A stretch of 64,000 nt of DNA from Ruegeria pomeroyi (GTDB lineage: Bacteria > Pseudomonadota > Alphaproteobacteria > Rhodobacterales > Rhodobacteraceae): assembly GCF_021405525.1 (NCBI RefSeq), contig NZ_JAGQAG010000004.1, forward strand, positions 62,001 through 126,000, given 5' to 3'. This document shows, one piece after another, positions 62,316 to 64,000 of this stretch; position 1 is the stretch's first letter; every line of letters starts with the position of its first letter. The notes beneath the pieces are model-generated. The model was not told the origin of the DNA. It saw only the letters and a list, made by a program, of their open reading frames with translations, and ran no database searches. Both the position numbers and the translations under genes were made by a program.

Positions 62316-63311
62316 ATGACCCTGAACCTGAAAACCGCAACCGCAAGCGCGTTGGCCCTGACCTGTGGCCTGGTGGCGGGCACGGCCTCGGCCGAAACCA
62401 CGCTGCGGCTGAGCACCTATGTGAACGAAGCCGATATCCGCTACGCGGGCTTTACCCATTTCGCCGATCTGGTCGCTGAAAAGACCGGCGGCTCGGTCAA
62501 GGTCGAGGTGTTCCCCTCGGCCACGCTGCATGGCTGGTCCGAGGGCGTCGATTCCGTCCAGGGCGGCGTGTCCGATATCAGCTGGATCAATGCCGACAAC
62601 CGGCTGCCCTGCTATGCGGTGACCTCGCTTTATCCCGCCGAGGTGAGCCTTGAGAACCAGACCGGGCTGGACGCCGCCTATGCCGAACTGATCCGCGACG
62701 AGGCCGCCAATGCCGGTCTGGTGCCGCTCTTTAACTCCAACTACTCCTACGATCAGGAATGGTGGTTCGAAGAGCCGGTTGCCGATATCGGCAATCTGGA
62801 CGGCAAGCTGGTGCGCTCGATCGGGCCGCTGGTCTCGATGATGATCGAAACCTGGGGCGGCGAGCCGGTCTTTGTGGCCCCCAAGGAAGTGTTCCAATCC
62901 GCCGAGCGCGGCGTGGTCGACGGCATCAACATGGGCGTGGCCACCTATTCATCGTGGAAGCTGTGGACCGTGATGCCCTATATGGTCAACGCCAACCTGT
63001 TCTATGGCAACATCCAGTACATGATGAACAAGGCCAAGTTCGACGCGCTGAGCGCGGATGAGCAGGCCGCACTTACCGCCGCGGCGGCCGAGACCGAAGC
63101 CTGGCTTCAACCCCGCTACGAGGCCTGGGTCGACCAGCAGGTCGGCAATGCCGTCATGCAGGGCGGCGGGGCTGCCGTATCCATCTCGGACGACCAGCGC
63201 GCCAGCCTGATCGCCAGCGTCAAACCCAAATGGGACGAGACCGTGAACAGTGCCTGCGGCAACGAGCTTGCCGACAGCATCCGCTCGCTGCTGGCCAGCC
63301 ACGCGCCCTGA
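62316..63311 (+). CDS. TRAP transporter substrate-binding protein (DctP family)
   Basis: This 331-residue periplasmic protein has a signal peptide ending near TASAE. DctP-type features include LRLSTYVNEADIRYAGFTHFADLVAEKTGGSVKVEVFPSATL and GVVDGINMGVATYSSWKL. These bind organic acids or related solutes. The ligand cannot be predicted here. Confidence 0.9.
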   Translation: MTLNLKTATASALALTCGLVAGTASAETTLRLSTYVNEADIRYAGFTHFADLVAEKTGGSVKVEVFPSATLHGWSEGVDSVQGGVSDISWINADNRLPCYAVTSLYPAEVSLENQTGLDAAYAELIRDEAANAGLVPLFNSNYSYDQEWWFEEPVADIGNLDGKLVRSIGPLVSMMIETWGGEPVFVAPKEVFQSAERGVVDGINMGVATYSSWKLWTVMPYMVNANLFYGNIQYMMNKAKFDALSADEQAALTAAAAETEAWLQPRYEAWVDQQVGNAVMQGGGAAVSISDDQRASLIASVKPKWDETVNSACGNELADSIRSLLASHAP

Positions 63312-63325
63312 TCGGCGGATAATTC

Positions 63326-63353
63326 CTGTGGCCCCGCATGACCGGGGCCACAG
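63326..63353 (+). terminator. hairpin between TRAP binding-protein and permease genes
   Basis: CTGTGGCCCCG and CGGGGCCACAG form a perfect 11-bp stem with a 6-nt loop, 14 bases after the stop. Without a T-run it more likely stabilises or attenuates the message than ends it, giving excess binding protein. Confidence 0.6.
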
Positions 63354-63385
63354 TTGCCGCTTAATCAAAACCTGAGAGGTCTGTC

Positions 63386-63895
63386 ATGAGTGACGGAATC
63401 GACCGCCTGATCCGGGGTGTCGAGCGCGGCGTCGTATGGCTCGCTGGGCTGGGGGCCGTCATCGTTCTGGTCCAGATGGTCTGGATCACCTACGGCGTCT
63501 TTGTCCGCTATGGTCTGGGCAAGCCCGACCGGATGGTGACCGAGGCCACCGCGCTGTTGCTGTTCCCGGTGGCCTTTGCCGGGCTCGCCTTTGCCCTGCG
63601 CGAGGATGCCTTTCCCAAGGTCACCATGCTGACCGACCAGATGCGCCCGGGGGCGCGGCGGTTCTTTGACATCCTCAATCACCTGCTGATGCTGGGGGTC
63701 GGGGGGTTCTTTGCCTATGCCGGCGTCAGCGCCACGGTCCGCTCGTTCAACTCGGGCGTGGCCTCCGAGATCCTGCACTGGCCCCGCTACATGTTCTGGG
63801 CACCGGGCGCGGTCGCGCTGGTCCTGTTCACCCTTTACACCGCATTGCGCCTGATCCGCCTGATCACGCGCCCGGCCCCGACTGGAGACCTCTGA
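63386..63895 (+). CDS. TRAP transporter small permease (DctQ family)
   Basis: This 169-residue membrane protein has four hydrophobic segments and the DctQ-type VRYGLGKPDRMVTEATALLLFPVAFAGLAFALRED. It pairs with the large permease. Its stop overlaps the next start by one base (TGATG). Confidence 0.9.
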   Translation: MSDGIDRLIRGVERGVVWLAGLGAVIVLVQMVWITYGVFVRYGLGKPDRMVTEATALLLFPVAFAGLAFALREDAFPKVTMLTDQMRPGARRFFDILNHLLMLGVGGFFAYAGVSATVRSFNSGVASEILHWPRYMFWAPGAVALVLFTLYTALRLIRLITRPAPTGDL

Positions 63896-64000
63896 TGGAA
63901 TGGTATGTTGTCGGCCTGGGGCTGCTGGGCCTGTTGATGCTCTTCATCTCCATCGGGTTGCCGATCCCCTTTGCGCTGGCCGCCGCCTCGCTGCCGTTTC
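63895..64000 (+). CDS. TRAP transporter large permease (DctM family), partial
   Basis: The first 35 codons (WYVVGLGLLGLLMLFISIGL, then PIPFALAAASLPF) before the window end match the N-terminus of DctM large permeases. Its position directly after the DctQ gene supports this. The remainder is outside the window. Confidence 0.85.
   Translation, partial: MEWYVVGLGLLGLLMLFISIGLPIPFALAAASLPF

Overview
The window is high-GC DNA from an alphaproteobacterium, most likely a marine Rhodobacterales (Roseobacter group). This rests on protein content only: a complete Na+-translocating NADH:quinone reductase (Nqr) with ApbE and NqrM, cysteate desulfonation (CuyA type), methylarginine catabolism, a TRAP transporter, and the murA-DUF2948-hisD and infA-maf-RNaseE/G-yacG-tRNA-Phe blocks.

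Layout. 1-5.2 kb (minus): homoprotocatechuate meta-cleavage operon hpaE-D-G-H, followed by a TetR regulator and a c-type cytochrome cut by the window edge. 5.5-11.4 kb (plus): nqrABCDEF with a terminator. 11.6-13.3 kb (minus): an Acr3 arsenite exporter and a CBS-domain protein. 13.4-15 kb (plus): a small membrane protein, apbE and nqrM, the flavinylation and assembly factors for Nqr. 15.1-18.9 kb (minus): murA, DUF2948, a GNAT acetyltransferase and hisD, preceded by a small basic protein. A tRNA-Thr lies at 19.2 kb.

19.3-35.5 kb is an accessory region. It holds an ISL3-type transposase remnant, a divergent XRE regulator, and a seven-gene peptide/opine-type ABC operon ending in an amidohydrolase and a C69-like Ntn hydrolase with Ser2 at the Cys position. 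After these comes a defence-island graveyard: a decayed IS3 element, fragments of HsdM and HsdR, an Mrr-like N-terminal domain, and a GIY-YIG protein. It ends with a PP2C phosphatase and a Ser/Thr kinase (with a C-terminal cold-shock-like domain), both truncated at a clean 851-bp IS5/IS427-type element.

35.58-45.55 kb is a 10-kb integrated element in tRNA-Phe with 51-bp att repeats. It encodes an integrase, an AlpA-like protein, an XRE repressor with two identical operators, and an initiator-like protein with four iterons inside its gene. It also encodes a complete head module: TerL, HNH, capsid, prohead protease, portal and two connectors. There are no tail or lysis genes. The best reading is a capsid-forming phage satellite (cf-PICI-like). 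Its head genes are in an unusual order, and its int operon would read into the head operon only in the excised circle.

45.6-50.6 kb (minus): yacG, RNase E/G, maf, infA, a nitrilase-family hydrolase, GNAT, SnoaL-like, a low-Mr phosphatase and UPF0262. 50.6-58.1 kb: a polar amino-acid ABC importer (minus) divergent from a TetR regulator, an AruH-like transaminase, an AruI-like decarboxylase and a dimethylargininase, together a probable arginine/methylarginine utilisation locus. 58.2-61.2 kb: a YeiH-type exporter, cysteate sulfo-lyase and a divergent LysR regulator. 61.2-64 kb: a LysR regulator divergent from a TRAP transporter whose large permease runs off the end.
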